A stretch of 64,000 nt of DNA. It comes from Burkholderia pyrrocinia (GTDB lineage Bacteria; Pseudomonadota; Gammaproteobacteria; Burkholderiales; Burkholderiaceae). Position numbers and translations under genes: made by a program. This document shows, piece by piece, positions 8,636-17,965 of the stretch. The notes beneath the pieces were generated by a model that saw only the letters and a list, made by a program, of their open reading frames with translations, was not told the DNA's origin and did no database searches. Every line of letters starts with the position of its first letter. Position 1 is the first letter of the stretch. The stretch is from contig NZ_CP011504.1 in NCBI RefSeq assembly GCF_001028665.1, positions 2,728,001 through 2,792,000 of the forward strand, in the 5' to 3' direction.

Positions 8636-9940
8636 ATGCCACGCGACCAGATCGAGCCGTCGGCGTCCCGGCGAGCTGTCTTGACGATGGGGGCGGCCAG
8701 CCTGGTTGTGGCCCTGCTTCGACCAGCGAGTGCAAACCCTGGGGGAGGAACTGACGTGACCGCATCACCGTATGGGGGTGGAACGCTCCCCAAGCAGGTA
8801 CGCTCGCGCATGATCCACGGCGTCAACGGCCTCGATGTCCATATCCTCGAGGCCGGTTTCGAGAGCCCCGGCCGGCCGCTCGCGCTGCTGCTACACGGCT
8901 TCCCGGATTTGGCCTATGGCTGGCGACACCTGATGCCCTTGTTGGCTGATGCCGGCTACCATGTCGTGGCGCCCGACCAGCGAGGTTTCGGTCGCACCAC
9001 CGGCTGGGTGAACGACTATGACGCGCCGCTTGCGCCTTTCAGCCTGCTGAACGTGACGCGCGACGCACTCGGGCTGGTTTCGGCCTTGGGGTATCAGCGG
9101 ACGGCCATGCTGGTCGGGCACGACTTCGGATCGCCCGTCGCGGCCTATTGTGCGGTGGCCCGACCTGATGTGTTTCCGTCGGTGGTGCTGCTGAGTGCGC
9201 CGTTCCCCGGCACGCCGGCATTCCCATTCAACACTGCGGAAAGCGGCGCATCGTCGGTTCAACCGAACACCGACAATCAGAAGCTGGCCGCCGCGCTGGC
9301 AGCGCTCGATCCGCCCAGAGTGATCTATCAGCAATATCTCAGCACAAGCGAAGCAAACCACGACTTATCACACCCCCCGCAAGGCTTGCACGCGTTTCTT
9401 CGGACATTCTTTTACGTAAAGAGCGCGGACTGGCCGGGTAACAGGCCGCGTCCATTGAAGGCGCGAACGGCCGAAGAGTTTGCACAGGTACCGACCTATT
9501 ACGTCATGGAACGCGGCAAGACGATGCCCGAGAACGTCGCTCCATTCCAACCTTCGGCTGCCGAGGTCAAGGCCTGTCAATGGCTCACCGAACCCGAACT
9601 TGCCGTGTATGCGGAGGAGTATGGCCGCACCGGGTTCCAGGGCGGCTTGCAGACTTACCGTGTCTATACCGATCCTGCCTTGAATGCTGAATTGCGCCTG
9701 TTCTCGGGCAGGACGATCGATGTCCCGTCGCTTTTCATCGGCGGCAAGAGCGATTGGGCGACCTATGTGTCGCCGGGCGCGCTCGATCTCATGAGGACGA
9801 AGGCGACGACGAGGATGGGTGGCATCGAGTTGATCGACGGCGCCGGTCACTGGATTCAACAGGAGCAGCCGGCTCGGCTCAGCGCGCTTCTCCTCGCTTT
9901 CGCCAGGCAGGTGGGCGGGGTGAATCACGTCAACAGTTAG
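8636..9940 (+). CDS. exported alpha/beta hydrolase, epoxide-hydrolase type
   Basis: Hydrolase of 434 residues with a Tat-like leader (SRRAVLTMGAA near residue 11), so it is probably exported. The oxyanion motif LLHGFPDL lies near residue 88. The nucleophile is Asp163 in GHDFGS rather than serine, with likely acid Asp373 (GGKSDW) and base His405 (GAGHW). An aspartate nucleophile and HGFP motif are typical of soluble epoxide hydrolases and haloalkane dehalogenases. The cap domain of about residues 190-330 is longer than usual. The divergent TetR and operators suggest induction by the substrate, which is unknown. Confidence 0.82.
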   Translation: MPRDQIEPSASRRAVLTMGAASLVVALLRPASANPGGGTDVTASPYGGGTLPKQVRSRMIHGVNGLDVHILEAGFESPGRPLALLLHGFPDLAYGWRHLMPLLADAGYHVVAPDQRGFGRTTGWVNDYDAPLAPFSLLNVTRDALGLVSALGYQRTAMLVGHDFGSPVAAYCAVARPDVFPSVVLLSAPFPGTPAFPFNTAESGASSVQPNTDNQKLAAALAALDPPRVIYQQYLSTSEANHDLSHPPQGLHAFLRTFFYVKSADWPGNRPRPLKARTAEEFAQVPTYYVMERGKTMPENVAPFQPSAAEVKACQWLTEPELAVYAEEYGRTGFQGGLQTYRVYTDPALNAELRLFSGRTIDVPSLFIGGKSDWATYVSPGALDLMRTKATTRMGGIELIDGAGHWIQQEQPARLSALLLAFARQVGGVNHVNS

Positions 9941-10041
9941 GACGAGAACCGTCTTATCCGGTTCGCGCGGGCGATCGGCCAGGAGTTGCCGGTCGGCTTA
10001 TGCTAGTGATCGGGAGATATCCCGGTATGGCGAGGGGACGT

Positions 10042-10081
10042 AACGGGTGCGACCTTGTGGGGCGCACCCGTTTTCCTTTTT
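10042..10081 (+). terminator. rho-independent terminator
   Basis: Stem AACGGGTGCG (10042-10051) pairs with CGCACCCGTT (10063-10072) over an 11-nt loop, followed by TTTCCTTTTT. It lies downstream of the epoxide-hydrolase-like gene. Confidence 0.8.
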
Positions 10082-10160
10082 GATCTTGTTCAATTTTCTC
10101 CGCAACTGACTCGGCTGATCGGAAGGGTGGAAACATGCACTTCCCATCTTCTTGTCGTCG

Positions 10161-10194
10161 TTGAAAATCATTCAATCGCGAAGCCAATTATCAA
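10161..10194. promoter_or_regulatory. 34-nt regulatory motif, copy A
   Basis: Begins with the near-palindrome TTGAAAATCATTCAA and ends with GCCAATTATCAA. It lies 55 bp upstream of the VOC gene and matches copies at 16651 and 19497 in length and arrangement. It is consistent with a LysR-type recognition plus activation site pair (inference). Confidence 0.6.
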
Positions 10195-10248
10195 GATCGA
10201 CCGAGGTGCAACAAAATACAACATCGCGCTCTCGTATAGACATGAGTT

Positions 10249-10653
10249 ATGCATTTCGACCACGCCACCATCGTCACCGATGACATAGACGGTACCCGCC
10301 GCTTTTTCGATGAGGTTGTCGGTCTCGATACCGGGCCTCGACCGCCGTTCAGCGTGGACGGCTATTGGTTGTACCTCGATAGTCACCCGATGATTCACGT
10401 TACGCGCGCGACGCTTCCTGCGCAGACAGGCCGTAGCGCACCACGTATCGATCACATTGCGCTGCGCGTCGACGCACACCGCGAATGGGAGGCGTTGATC
10501 GAGCGGCTGACCAGCAGGCGGATCCGCTACACATTGAGTGACGTACCGTTGTCCAACGAGCTGCAGCTGTTCGTGTCTATTGCGCCGGGCGTTTGCGTCG
10601 AATTCGTTACGACGCTCACAACCAATAGTCAAAGCGAGATTCCGACAATTTAA
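10249..10653 (+). CDS. VOC (glyoxalase/dioxygenase-superfamily) protein
   Basis: Small protein of 134 residues with the vicinal-oxygen-chelate fold. It starts MHFDHATIVTDDI, has a second beta-alpha-beta-beta-beta unit at DHIALRVD and a terminal CVEFV strand, giving plausible metal ligands His5, His62-region and Glu124-region. Reaction unknown; VOC proteins include glyoxalases, ring-cleavage dioxygenases and resistance proteins. It starts a codirectional set (VOC, ene-reductase, SDR, LysR). The upstream 34-nt motif suggests LysR control. Confidence 0.8.
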   Translation: MHFDHATIVTDDIDGTRRFFDEVVGLDTGPRPPFSVDGYWLYLDSHPMIHVTRATLPAQTGRSAPRIDHIALRVDAHREWEALIERLTSRRIRYTLSDVPLSNELQLFVSIAPGVCVEFVTTLTTNSQSEIPTI

Positions 10654-10752
10654 GTCGGTGTGTCGGCCGCACGTCACCCGTTAGCGATGGACACGCCTGG
10701 TGCATTTGCCAGATGGCGATTGCCGATTCAATACACCGAATATTTCTTCATG

Positions 10753-11880
10753 ATGAGCGATCCTAATCTTTTTACCGCCGCCACGCTCGCCGGACGCGAC
10801 GTCACGCACCGGGTTGTGATGGCCCCGATGACCCGGGCTCGAAGCGCTCAGCCCGGCGATTTTCCGACCGCCGACAACGCGCGTTATTACGCGCAGCGTG
10901 CGTCAGCGGCGCTGATCGTGACCGAAGCCACGCAGATTTCTCCGCAAGGCAAGGGCTACTCGTTTACACCTGGCATTCACAGCGACGCGCAGATCGAAGG
11001 CTGGCGTACCGTGACAGAGGCGGTGCATGCGGAGGGAGGGCGCATTTTTTTACAGCTCTGGCATGTAGGCAGGATGTCGCATCCGGCTTTCCACGACGGT
11101 GCATTGCCGGTCGCGCCATCGGCGGTGGCGTTCGAAGGGCAGATCTGGAAAGTCGATCCGCTCACGGGAAAGGGAGCGATGGTCGACTGTCCGATACCGC
11201 GTGCGTTGTCGACGGCAGAGGTAAAGCAGGTCGTCCAGGATTTCAGGCGGGCCGCGCGCAACGCAATATCGGCAGGCTTCGACGGCGTCGAAATCCACGG
11301 TGCAAACGGCTACCTGATCGATCAGTTTCTCCGAACGACGTCGAACGTTCGGACCGACGAATACGGAGGCTCGCGCGAGAACCGGGCACGCTTCCTGACG
11401 GAGGTCGTCGATGCCGTATCGGACGAGGTCGGCGCATCGCGCACGGCAATCCGTATCGCCCCGTTTTTGACGGCTCGCGGCATGGCGTGTCCTGACATCT
11501 TGCCGACGATCCTCGATGTCGCGGGGTATCTGCAAGCGCGCGGCGTGGCTTACCTGCACCTCGTCGAAGCCGATTGGGACGACGCACCGCAATTCACGGA
11601 GATCTTTCGGCGGGAGGTTCGCGCACGTTTCACGCGACCGATCATCGTCGCGGGAAAGTACGACGTCGAGCGCGCAAACTGGGTCCTTTCGCATGGCTAC
11701 GCCGACTTCGTTGCTTTCGGCCGAAACTTCATCGCTAACCCGGATTTACCGCGCCGTCTCGCAGAGAATCTGCCGCTTGCCAACTTCGACGGCGACACGT
11801 TGTTCGGCGGTGACACCCACGGCTACAGCGACTATCCGGCTTGGAGAGCCAACGACTCTTTGCCACAAGCGGCGTCCTGA
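10753..11880 (+). CDS. old yellow enzyme, NemA-type ene-reductase
   Basis: FMN-dependent NAD(P)H ene-reductase of about 375 residues, expected to reduce activated C=C bonds (maleimides, nitroesters, enones). Family motifs are clear: MAPMTRARS at the N-terminus, LWHVGRMSHP, and EIHGANGYLIDQFLR with the substrate-binding His/Asn pair and following Tyr, then DEYGGSRENRARF. Adjacent ATGs at 10750 and 10753 are the best starts; longer in-frame starts back to 10660 would add non-family sequence. Follows the VOC gene in the same direction. Confidence 0.9.
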   Translation: MSDPNLFTAATLAGRDVTHRVVMAPMTRARSAQPGDFPTADNARYYAQRASAALIVTEATQISPQGKGYSFTPGIHSDAQIEGWRTVTEAVHAEGGRIFLQLWHVGRMSHPAFHDGALPVAPSAVAFEGQIWKVDPLTGKGAMVDCPIPRALSTAEVKQVVQDFRRAARNAISAGFDGVEIHGANGYLIDQFLRTTSNVRTDEYGGSRENRARFLTEVVDAVSDEVGASRTAIRIAPFLTARGMACPDILPTILDVAGYLQARGVAYLHLVEADWDDAPQFTEIFRREVRARFTRPIIVAGKYDVERANWVLSHGYADFVAFGRNFIANPDLPRRLAENLPLANFDGDTLFGGDTHGYSDYPAWRANDSLPQAAS

Positions 11881-11948
11881 ACTTTTGATGCGTGCTACGG
11901 GCACGGCTTTGCGTACGGGAACGCACTTTTTAACGGAGGAAACGGGCG

Positions 11949-12659
11949 ATGAAACTCAATGATCAAAAGGTGTTGGTGGTTGGCGGAAGCTCCGGGATTG
12001 GAGAAGCGACCGCGCGTGCATTTGCGGAGTGCGGAGCGAGCGTGACGATTGCATCGCGCGACGCGGCAAAGCTGACGGCGAGCGCAGATAGGATCGGTTA
12101 TGGCGTGCGCACCGGCGTCATGGACATTACCGAAGACGCGAGCGTACGTGCATTTCTCGATTCGGCAGGCGAATTCGACCACGTTGTCGTGTCGGCCGCC
12201 CAGACACCCACGGGTCCGGTGCGCGGTCTGGAACTCGCCGACGCCTACGCGGCGATGAACAGCAAGTTCTGGGGAGCGTATCGCGTCGCGCGGGCCGTCC
12301 GCATTCGGCAAGGCGGTTCCCTGACATTCGTGTCGGGCTTTCTGAGTGTGCGGCCGAGCAAGACCTCGGTCTTGCAAGGCGCGATCAACGCAGCGCTCGA
12401 ATCGCTGGCGCGAGGACTTGCGCTTGAACTATCACCGGTACGTGTCAACACGGTATCCCCGGGCCTGATTGCGACACCTCTCTGGTCGAAGATCGATGCG
12501 CAAACGCGCGACAGGATGTACGAAGGCGCCGCGGCACGATTGCCGGCCGGTCGTGTCGGGCAACCTGAGGACGTTGCGAACGCCATACTCTACCTCGCGT
12601 CGACCCCGTACGCGACGGGTTCGACGGTGCTGGTCGACGGGGGTGGCGCGATCGCGTAG
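11949..12659 (+). CDS. SDR-family protein with altered active site
   Basis: Short-chain dehydrogenase/reductase fold of 236 residues. The nucleotide motif GGSSGIGEATA is intact near residue 12, and NTVSPGLIATPLW and a C-terminal VDGGGAIA are typical. The catalytic YxxxK is missing: aligned on the helix ending NAALESL, Tyr becomes Gln and Lys becomes Asn, while a serine remains in FVSG. It may therefore bind NAD(P)H without classical SDR catalysis. A strong GGAGG lies before the ATG. Confidence 0.82.
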   Translation: MKLNDQKVLVVGGSSGIGEATARAFAECGASVTIASRDAAKLTASADRIGYGVRTGVMDITEDASVRAFLDSAGEFDHVVVSAAQTPTGPVRGLELADAYAAMNSKFWGAYRVARAVRIRQGGSLTFVSGFLSVRPSKTSVLQGAINAALESLARGLALELSPVRVNTVSPGLIATPLWSKIDAQTRDRMYEGAAARLPAGRVGQPEDVANAILYLASTPYATGSTVLVDGGGAIA

Positions 12660-12682
12660 CGCCTCGTCGATTGAACTTTGAT

Positions 12683-12711
12683 CCCGCCAGGACCAGCGTG
12701 GTCCTGGCGGG
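12683..12711. terminator. strong stem-loop after the SDR gene
   Basis: Perfect 13-bp stem: CCCGCCAGGACCA (12683-12695) pairs with 12699-12711 over a 3-nt loop. No T-run follows, so termination is likely but not certain. Confidence 0.6.
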
Positions 12712-12807
12712 GCGTGCCGATCGACTAGTCGGGAATGCTCGATCGTCGTTCTTCGGGACACGCCGCGCGCTGTATTTGTCGCGAATATCGATTTCGGGGA
12801 GAGACGC

Positions 12808-13710
12808 TTGTTAGACAATTTTCCGGCGCTGTTCACGTTCGCGGAAATCGTATCCCACGGTAGTTTGTCCGCGGCCGCGCGTCATCTGGATTTGCCGCTT
12901 TCCGTCGTGAGCAAGCGACTGACGCAACTTGAAGCCACCGTCGGTGTGCGCTTGCTGCTGCGAACGACGCGACGGCAAGTGTTGACGGAAGAGGGCACGT
13001 TATTCCACGAACAGGTTCTGCGCATCATTGATGAAATCGCACAGGCAGAGACGCTGTTGCAGTCGCGTCGCAACGATGTGAGCGGTAGCTTGCGAGTGAC
13101 TGCGCCGGGGCAACTCGGGCGTGCATGGATCGTACCGATTGTCAGTCGGTTCCAGCACCTTCATCCCGATGTGACTGTCGAACTGCATCTTTCCGACGCG
13201 GTCGCCGATCTGCTCGACGGTGGTTGGGATCTCGCTGTACGGTTCGGCGAACTACCCGATTCGTCGTTGGTTGCCCGAACGCTCGCGCCCAATTTCCGCG
13301 TGCTGTGTGCATCGTCGGACTATCTTGAGCGTGCCGGCGTGCCCAAAACACCATCGGATCTGACGGGCCACGCCTGTATTCTGATCGGCCGGCAACGCCG
13401 TGTGGAATGGCAATTTATCGCCGACGAGCCAACGTCGATCCGCGTCACGGCAAGGGTTTTGACGAACGACGGTGAGGCCGCTCATCGTTTTGCGCTTGCC
13501 GGTGCCGGAATCGCAGTGAAATCGATCTGGGACGTCGGTGACGATCTTCGTGCCGGGCGCCTGAGGCGTGTGCTGCCCGGATACAAGCTAGCTGCCGCGC
13601 CGTTGCATGCGATCTTGCCTCACGGCCGCCTGCTGGTACCGCGCGTCCGTGTTTTCGCGGAATTTCTCCGCGAATCGCTCACGTCCGTACGGAGTTGGGG
13701 CGACGGGTAG
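12808..13710 (+). CDS. LysR-family transcriptional regulator
   Basis: Regulator of 300 residues. N-terminal winged HTH (about 1-60, GSLSAAARHLDLPLSVVSKRL) and substrate-binding domain from about 90. Probable TTG start preceded by GGGGAGAGA. It resembles the CrgA/AaeR group, whose members often regulate neighbouring oxidoreductase genes. Codirectional with the SDR and ene-reductase genes; a shared regulon is inferred. Confidence 0.9.
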   Translation: MLDNFPALFTFAEIVSHGSLSAAARHLDLPLSVVSKRLTQLEATVGVRLLLRTTRRQVLTEEGTLFHEQVLRIIDEIAQAETLLQSRRNDVSGSLRVTAPGQLGRAWIVPIVSRFQHLHPDVTVELHLSDAVADLLDGGWDLAVRFGELPDSSLVARTLAPNFRVLCASSDYLERAGVPKTPSDLTGHACILIGRQRRVEWQFIADEPTSIRVTARVLTNDGEAAHRFALAGAGIAVKSIWDVGDDLRAGRLRRVLPGYKLAAAPLHAILPHGRLLVPRVRVFAEFLRESLTSVRSWGDG

Positions 13711-13765
13711 TATCCGCCTCCGGAGCAGCGGTTACGTCTGCGCCGCAGGCGTGTTCAGAATGCCG

Positions 13766-14728
13766 TTAGCGCTTCCCAATACGCGGACGGCGGGATGGCT
13801 CTGACGTGCGTACCGAATCGTCGCCTGGCGTTTCCAGGCCAGACGAACGGATCGTTTGCAACAGCGCCTCTTCAAAACGCTCCATGGCGGGTGTAAAGGT
13901 CTTGCCGCGTCGCCAGCGCAATGCAGCGATGCGCGCCAGGCCGTCGTCCACGATAGTCATCGTTACGATTCGCGAGCCGGGCTGCACTGCCAGCGGGCTC
14001 GCGATCGTTGCGTAGTCGGCACTCTCGACGAGCCGTATCAGCGAATCGACATTGGCGGCCTCCACCCGAACGTTCAGCGCGATGTTTGCATTCGCACATG
14101 CGGCGTCGATCTGCCCGCGCATGGCGAATGCCCGATTCAGCAGCGCGAGCGGGTGGGGCGCAACTTCCTGCAGGCTGACGGTCTTTCCGATCCTGCGATG
14201 GGTAGATCGCCGGACGAGCGCCAGCCGTTCCGTGAACAACGTTCTCTGCTCGATGTCCGCATTCGACAAGTGAGAGAACGACACGCCGATATCCAGTTCA
14301 TTTTCGATCAGCCCCTGATCGATCGCTGCGGCCGGGATTTCGTGAACGGACACGTGTAGCTGAGAATGTCGCGCGAGTAGCGTTGATATCGTCGGTATCA
14401 CGAGCGATCTTGCGTATGTGTCGATCGCACCAATGCGCAACGTGCCGTGAACTTCGAGCGAGCGGTTTCGGACGTTGGCAAGCGTCACGTCGAGTTTATC
14501 CAGGATCGGCTCGATTTCCCCGAACAGATCCGCGCCCGCTTGAGTGAGCAGAATGCCGCGGCCCACTCGATCGAACAACGTCACGCCGAGCAGATCCGCC
14601 AGCTCACGGAGGTGCTGCGACAGTGCGGATTGAGTCAAGTGCAGCCGGGCTGCCCCTCGGGTCACACTGCCGGAGCGTGCGACCGCAACGAAGCTGCGCA
14701 ACAGGCGAAGATCGATAGCTGAATGCAT
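13766..14728 (-). CDS. LysR-family transcriptional regulator
   Basis: Regulator of 320 residues with HTH at about 6-65 (GSVTRGAARLHLTQSALSQHL) and a periplasmic-binding-like effector domain. Divergent from the CHMI-like gene at 14827, with a 98-bp intergenic region that is the likely shared control site. The inferred target is the CHMI-MFS-deacetylase group. Confidence 0.9.
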   Translation of the reverse strand: MHSAIDLRLLRSFVAVARSGSVTRGAARLHLTQSALSQHLRELADLLGVTLFDRVGRGILLTQAGADLFGEIEPILDKLDVTLANVRNRSLEVHGTLRIGAIDTYARSLVIPTISTLLARHSQLHVSVHEIPAAAIDQGLIENELDIGVSFSHLSNADIEQRTLFTERLALVRRSTHRRIGKTVSLQEVAPHPLALLNRAFAMRGQIDAACANANIALNVRVEAANVDSLIRLVESADYATIASPLAVQPGSRIVTMTIVDDGLARIAALRWRRGKTFTPAMERFEEALLQTIRSSGLETPGDDSVRTSEPSRRPRIGKR

Positions 14729-14826
14729 AACGGGGGCTAATGAATCGATACGTAAGACATTAATTTACATCAACTGGCCCGGGTCCTAACCTCTCGCCAA
14801 CGCATGCTCTCAACAGAGGTGAAGAT

Positions 14827-15219
14827 ATGCCGCATCTGATCATTGAATCTACGCCCCGAATTGCGCGGCTGGTCGATTTCCGATCGTTGATGAGTACGTT
14901 GCACGAACGGCTCGCAGCACAAGGGCATGCTTTGCTCGCCGAATTGAAGAGCCGAACCTATACGGCCGAACAGTTCTTGTCCGGAGATGATCCGACAAAC
15001 GAATTCGTCGTCGTCAGGTTGTTGCTGACGAAGCCCAGGAGCGAGCGGGTACTGCACGAAATGGGGAGACTGATTCACGACGTCGTGCGAGATGACGTCG
15101 AGCGTATCCAACCGGCGTTCGGCTGGCAGTGCTGCGTACTCGTCTGCGATTTCAGCGGTGCGCCTTACATCAAGACCGTTCGTGACGGGACCAACGCCGA
15201 GACCGGCGCGTCTACGTGA
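14827..15219 (+). CDS. 5-carboxymethyl-2-hydroxymuconate isomerase-like protein
   Basis: Protein of 130 residues matching the length and N-terminus (MPHLIIE) of the CHMI tautomerase family, in which Pro2 becomes the catalytic N-terminal proline. Family members act in homoprotocatechuate degradation, but no other gene of that pathway is present, so the substrate is unknown. It follows a divergent LysR gene and precedes an ACS-family transporter. Start at 14827 keeps Pro at position 2. Confidence 0.75.
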   Translation: MPHLIIESTPRIARLVDFRSLMSTLHERLAAQGHALLAELKSRTYTAEQFLSGDDPTNEFVVVRLLLTKPRSERVLHEMGRLIHDVVRDDVERIQPAFGWQCCVLVCDFSGAPYIKTVRDGTNAETGAST

Positions 15220-15255
15220 CCTGGCACGTGTCAACAAGAATTCATGGAGACTGAA

Positions 15256-16590
15256 ATGGACATCACGCGCAGCACCGGGTGCGATACGCCCGACGAACGA
15301 AAAGCAATCCCGGCAAACTTGTTGCCAAAGGATCTCGACGCACTTTATCGACGCATCGGTTGGAAACTGATGCCGTTGCTTCTGGTTGCACAGGTTCTTG
15401 CGTATCTCGACCGGGTTAACGTCGGGGCCGCGAAGCTGCAGATGGCGGGTGAGCTTGGATTGAGCGATACCGTCTACGGTATCGGCGCCGGCATATTCTT
15501 CGTCGGCTATTTTTTGTTCGAAGTACCGAGCAACCTTCTGCTGCATCGTGTGGGCGCGCGCTTGTGGATTGCCCGCATCATGGTGACCTGGGGTATCGTT
15601 TCGGCTGCTGCGGCGTGGGTCAATTCTCCAGCCACTTTCTATCTGCAGCGGTTGATCCTTGGCGTAGCGGAGGCCGGATTTTTCCCTGGCATCGTGCTGT
15701 ACCTGACCTACTGGTTTCCTGCTCACCGGCGCGGTCGGATGACGACGCTGTTCATGAGCGCGACGGCGGTCGCGGGCATTGTCGGCAACATGTTGTCGGG
15801 TTGGATCATGACGAATCTCGACGGGTTCGCGGCGCTGTCCGGATGGCAATGGACGTTTGTCATCGAAGGCCTGCCGACGGTCGTCGTGGGTCTCGTCGTG
15901 CATTATCTGCTACCGAGCCGCCCGGCCGATGCACGCTGGCTGTCGCCGGAAGAGGCGGACACGGTGTTGCGAGGCCTCGATGTCAACGCAGGTCGTGCCG
16001 AGGAGACGCAGCGCGCATCTCGGTTGTCGGCATCGGAGATGGTGTTGCTGACGACGATTTATTTCCTGCTTCTCGTCGGTCTGTACGGAATCGGCTTTTG
16101 GCTTCCGACGCTCGTCAAGGACGCGGGTCTGACGAAACTGTCATGGATCGGCTTTTGCAGTGCGATTCCTTATTTGATTGCGGTGCTGGCGATGAATATC
16201 GGAGCACGTCGCGCGGACCGTGCAGGTAACTGGGCAGCCTATGTTGTAGGCGGCGCCTGTGTGGCGTCGGGTGGTTTCATCGTGAGCGCGTTGTTCAGTG
16301 GCGTTCTGCCTGCAGTGATCGCGGGGCTTTCGCTAGCCGCTGCGGGCACGCTGACGGCATTGCCGCTGTTCTGGCACCTGCCGACCATGCGATTGACCGG
16401 CACGGCCGCGGCAGCGGGGATCGCGACGATCAATTGTTTCGGGAACCTCGCGGGCTTTGCCGGACCGATCGCGTTTGGGTGGTTGAAGGACCGTCATCAC
16501 GATGCGATCGGGCCGACCATGTTGCTGGCACTGAGTGCTTTGGCTGCGGCGGTACTCACCGCTATTTATCGGCGGGCGGCGAGGCCTTGA
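15256..16590 (+). CDS. MFS transporter, ACS family
   Basis: Inner-membrane symporter of 444 residues with about 12 membrane segments and ACS signatures (YLDRVNVGAAKLQM, GAGIFFVGYFLFEVPSN, GIVLYLTYWFP). Probably imports an aromatic or aliphatic organic anion handled by the neighbouring CHMI-like and deacetylase-like proteins. The ATG at 15256 has GGAG at proper spacing; an in-frame ATG at 15244 overlaps that site and is less likely. Confidence 0.85.
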   Translation: MDITRSTGCDTPDERKAIPANLLPKDLDALYRRIGWKLMPLLLVAQVLAYLDRVNVGAAKLQMAGELGLSDTVYGIGAGIFFVGYFLFEVPSNLLLHRVGARLWIARIMVTWGIVSAAAAWVNSPATFYLQRLILGVAEAGFFPGIVLYLTYWFPAHRRGRMTTLFMSATAVAGIVGNMLSGWIMTNLDGFAALSGWQWTFVIEGLPTVVVGLVVHYLLPSRPADARWLSPEEADTVLRGLDVNAGRAEETQRASRLSASEMVLLTTIYFLLLVGLYGIGFWLPTLVKDAGLTKLSWIGFCSAIPYLIAVLAMNIGARRADRAGNWAAYVVGGACVASGGFIVSALFSGVLPAVIAGLSLAAAGTLTALPLFWHLPTMRLTGTAAAAGIATINCFGNLAGFAGPIAFGWLKDRHHDAIGPTMLLALSALAAAVLTAIYRRAARP

Positions 16591-16650
16591 AGAGATGCAT
16601 GCGGAGTTTGCGTGCCGTGTCTCGATGGGATAGGAATTTTTTGGTCTGGA

Positions 16651-16684
16651 TTGAAAGTCTATTCATTTCAAGGCCCATTTTCAA
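16651..16684. promoter_or_regulatory. 34-nt regulatory motif, copy B
   Basis: Starts TTGAAAGTCTATTCA and ends GGCCCATTTTCAA. Same length and end blocks as copies A and C, with more substitutions. Lies 130 bp upstream of the deacetylase-like gene. Confidence 0.5.
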
Positions 16685-16813
16685 AGTATGGGTGCTTGCC
16701 GAAAATTCATTTCACGCGCACGGTTTGGCGCGACATTCAATACCTGTTCATTCGTCATCATGCACCGCAATGCGGTGACAGAGACGCGCTTGCGCGTCAT
16801 GAGGAGATTATCC

Positions 16814-17860
16814 ATGGCAATTCAAGTCGATCAAGCGGATCGTGATCCAGCCAATCAGGCGCCGGATCAGCCGACGCGCCGTTCCTTCCTGACCAAGGCC
16901 GGCGTCGGCGCAGGCGCTTTCGCCGTCGGTGCGATGCTTCAAACGGCACAGGTCAGCGCGCAAACGAGTAGTCCCCGATTGAGCGCGGTAGCTGCGTCTG
17001 GGCAGGGAGAATTCTGGCCTAACGGCGCGCGGCTGGTTATTTCAATCTCGATGCAGTTCGAGGCGGGCGGGCAGCCCCCGAAGGGCGCAGACAATCCGTT
17101 CCCGAAGGTCGATTTCCCGGCGAGTGTCCCCGCCGATCTTGCCGCCGAAGCGTGGTTTGCGTATGGATACCGCGAAGGGATTCCCCGGATGCTGGATCTC
17201 TGGGATCGTCATGACGTGAAGGTGACGACTCATATGATCGGCGAGGCAGCGAAGCGGCATCCGGAGCTTGCTCGGGAGATCGTGGCGCGCGGCCACGAAG
17301 CGTCGGGCCACGGGCCGACGTGGAACTCGCAGTACGCGATGTCGCGACCACAGGAACGCGAATTCCTGATCCAGGCGCGATCGATGGTAGAAGAGGTGAC
17401 AGGTCAACGCCCGATCGGCTATAACGCGAACTGGTTGCGACGCGGTCCGAACACGCTGTCGTTGCTGCAGGAGCTCGGCTACGTGTATCACATCGATGAT
17501 ACGAGCCGTGATGAGCCGTTCATCGAAAAGGTCAATGGCAAGGATTTCGTTGTGGTTCCGTACACGCTGCGCAATAACGACATCCTGTTGGTCGAGGGCC
17601 GGAATTACTCTCCGGACAAATTCCTCGAACAGATCAAGTTCGACTTCGATCAGCTGTACGAAGAGGCGGGAACGCGTCGACGCATGATGTCGATCAGCGC
17701 GCATGATCGTATCAGCGGAACGCCGCAGATGACGCGTGCATGGGACGCGTTCCTGCGTTATGCGAAGAGCCATCCCGGCGTTGCGTTCATGCGCAAGGAC
17801 GACATTGCACGGTTCGTACTGAAAAGCCCGATTACGGTACGCGAAAGCGAGACAATCTAG
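16814..17860 (+). CDS. Tat-exported polysaccharide-deacetylase-family protein
   Basis: Protein of 348 residues with a twin-arginine leader (TRRSFLTKAGVGAG, residues 21-34, then AQVSAQ), so exported folded. The NodB-like domain contains GHEASGHGPTW near residue 160, carrying the His metal ligands. The usual first Asp motif (TFDD) is replaced by a segment around ISMQFEAGG. That pattern is closer to PuuE/allantoinase-like deacetylases than to chitin deacetylases, so it may act on a small amide. The ATG at 16814 is preceded by GAGGAGA at ideal spacing; the frame upstream of it lacks a site. Confidence 0.78.
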   Translation: MAIQVDQADRDPANQAPDQPTRRSFLTKAGVGAGAFAVGAMLQTAQVSAQTSSPRLSAVAASGQGEFWPNGARLVISISMQFEAGGQPPKGADNPFPKVDFPASVPADLAAEAWFAYGYREGIPRMLDLWDRHDVKVTTHMIGEAAKRHPELAREIVARGHEASGHGPTWNSQYAMSRPQEREFLIQARSMVEEVTGQRPIGYNANWLRRGPNTLSLLQELGYVYHIDDTSRDEPFIEKVNGKDFVVVPYTLRNNDILLVEGRNYSPDKFLEQIKFDFDQLYEEAGTRRRMMSISAHDRISGTPQMTRAWDAFLRYAKSHPGVAFMRKDDIARFVLKSPITVRESETI

Positions 17861-17869
17861 GGCGCTGCC

Positions 17870-17909
17870 CGAGCGGCTCCGCACCGGTTCGATCGTGCGG
17901 AGTCGCTCG
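17870..17909. terminator. long stem-loop after the deacetylase gene
   Basis: Fifteen-bp stem with one mismatch (17870-17884 with 17895-17909) starting 10 bp after the stop codon. No T-run, so a GC-rich terminator or RNA-stabilising hairpin. Confidence 0.6.
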
Positions 17910-17965
17910 AATTGCCGGACCGGCAGAGCATGAGCCCCTGCTCGGCGTGGTCGTTGTGCGAGGTG

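Noticed and set aside
14827..16590. Homoprotocatechuate degradation cluster
   Set aside because: Only a CHMI-like gene is present; no ring-cleavage dioxygenase, decarboxylase or hydratase of that pathway is nearby.
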